Source: Acidobacteriota bacterium (GTDB lineage: Bacteria; Acidobacteriota; Vicinamibacteria; Vicinamibacterales; 2-12-FULL-66-21). Taken from it: 64,000 nt of DNA. Every line of letters starts with the position of its first letter. The stretch's first letter is position 1. Below are positions 63,350-64,000 of this stretch, one piece after another. Where the stretch lies: contig QHWT01000071.1 in NCBI GenBank assembly GCA_003222675.1, positions 114,935 through 178,934 on the forward strand. The letters run 5' to 3'. Both the position numbers and the translations under genes were made by a program. Under the pieces are notes generated by a model. That model made no database searches. It was not told where the DNA came from and saw only the letters and a list, made by a program, of their open reading frames with translations.

Positions 63350-64000
63350 TCAACGGCGGCGGTACGAAAACAGCGTATCGCCGTTCCGTTGCTGATCCCA
63401 GAACACGCTCGTCATCACGCTTGCCGATGACTCCATCGGCGAGCGTGGATGAACGAGGTAGTTCGTCAGAAAGATCCCGCCAGGCCGCAGCATCGACGAC
63501 ACGTTTGCCAGCGCAAGCGCCTGCTCGAACGCGTCGTAGTAAACGAGTACGTTCGTCGCCACAATGAGATCGAACCCATCGCTTGTCTCCAGCGTATCCA
63601 GGCGCTCGACGACGATGTTCAAGTCCATGGGAACGATCGACATCACGACCGCCGGTCGGATGCGGACGGCACGCATCCGCACCGATCCGGCACCTGCGGG
63701 CGGTGCGAGACCTTTTACCTCCTGACCGATCCGATCGCCGAAGCGCTGCCAGTAGCTCACGAGATCCGGGCGCCACTGATGCTCGGGATCGCCGGTGCTG
63801 AGCGGCAGGTGCACGATGTAGGCGCGGCCGCGCCGCGCTCGCTGACGTGCCTCCGCCAGGTGCTGGTTGACCCTCGGGCTCAGATCGAACGTCGTCACGC
63901 GGAGATCGCCAGGCGCCGCAAGCCCAAGGCGGATCAACGAGTCGATGAGCGCGAAGGGCTGGATGGTCTGCGGCGGATAGAAATCGTATCCCTCGGCCTT
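63350..64000 (-). CDS. SAM-dependent methyltransferase, 5' end beyond window
   Basis: The frame stays open to the window edge, so at least 217 residues are present. The C-terminal part of a class I methyltransferase is visible: FDLIVATNVLVYYDAFEQALALANVSSMLRPGG, cited as DLIVATNVLVYYDAF and SSMLRPGGIFLTNYL. The first SAM motif is probably off the window or is the LRVTTFDLS region. The substrate is unknown. It ends 113 nt after the receptor gene, on the opposite strand. Confidence 0.82.
   Translation of the reverse strand, partial: KAEGYDFYPPQTIQPFALIDSLIRLGLAAPGDLRVTTFDLSPRVNQHLAEARQRARRGRAYIVHLPLSTGDPEHQWRPDLVSYWQRFGDRIGQEVKGLAPPAGAGSVRMRAVRIRPAVVMSIVPMDLNIVVERLDTLETSDGFDLIVATNVLVYYDAFEQALALANVSSMLRPGGIFLTNYLVHPRSPMESSASVMTSVFWDQQRNGDTLFSYRRR

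Overview
The window is a GC-rich chromosomal segment that looks like Acidobacteriota, probably the Vicinamibacteria lineage. This is inferred from its gene repertoire, not from a marker-gene tree: an Oar-like TonB receptor with an N-terminal carboxypeptidase-regulatory domain, a VWFA-related secreted protein, ADOP-type ABC permeases, a very large BNR/sortilin-like secreted protein, an M14 peptidase and several secreted beta-propellers. I see no rRNA, tRNA, CRISPR array, phage or intact insertion sequence.

Positions 1-12350 (all minus strand) hold a translation and RNA-processing cluster, read right to left: asnS, rimO, rimP, nusA, infB, rbfA, nrnA, truB, rpsO, pnp (pnp runs off the left end). 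Positions 12532-21414 continue on the minus strand with a sugar-phosphate isomerase-like protein, a probable AmgK/MurU peptidoglycan-recycling pair with a CYTH protein, an unknown membrane protein coupled to a MidA-type methyltransferase, a DegP/HtrA protease and a Xaa-Pro peptidase. Positions 21567-36146 are mixed: a VWFA protein, a PrcB/DUF4870-like fusion, glycogen phosphorylase, a PLP dehydratase, a Tat-exported glycosylasparaginase, an M14 carboxypeptidase, an esterase and YaeQ. Positions 36246-53131 hold adk, two tandem paralogous secreted proteins of unknown function, a BNR protein, two secreted beta-propellers, a TAT-like secreted protein and several decaying genes. Positions 53220-63236 form a sugar-metabolism stretch: PPi-type phosphofructokinase, xylA, xylB, a Gfo/Idh/MocA dehydrogenase and a TonB receptor. 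A SAM methyltransferase runs off the right end.

The most striking feature is not a gene. At least fourteen gaps or in-gene inserts are filled by short arrays whose unit is almost always 7 bp. The unit sequence differs between arrays but falls into about seven recurring families. Many arrays are paired as inverted arms around a non-repetitive core, so the transcript could fold into a long imperfect hairpin. They usually abut stop codons. Two or three sit in frame inside coding sequence (rimO, the PrcB fusion, and an 8-bp version in midA). Several other palindromic repeat families are also dispersed here: a GGGGACACTCACA palindrome in three copies (one in frame inside truB), a GGGTCTTCAGACCC hairpin in two, and others.

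Gene decay is common: a frameshifted TPR gene, an ADOP permease with an internal deletion, and 5'-truncated or internally deleted remnants near 30.5, 45.6 and 51.9 kb. Frameshifts could also be assembly errors.
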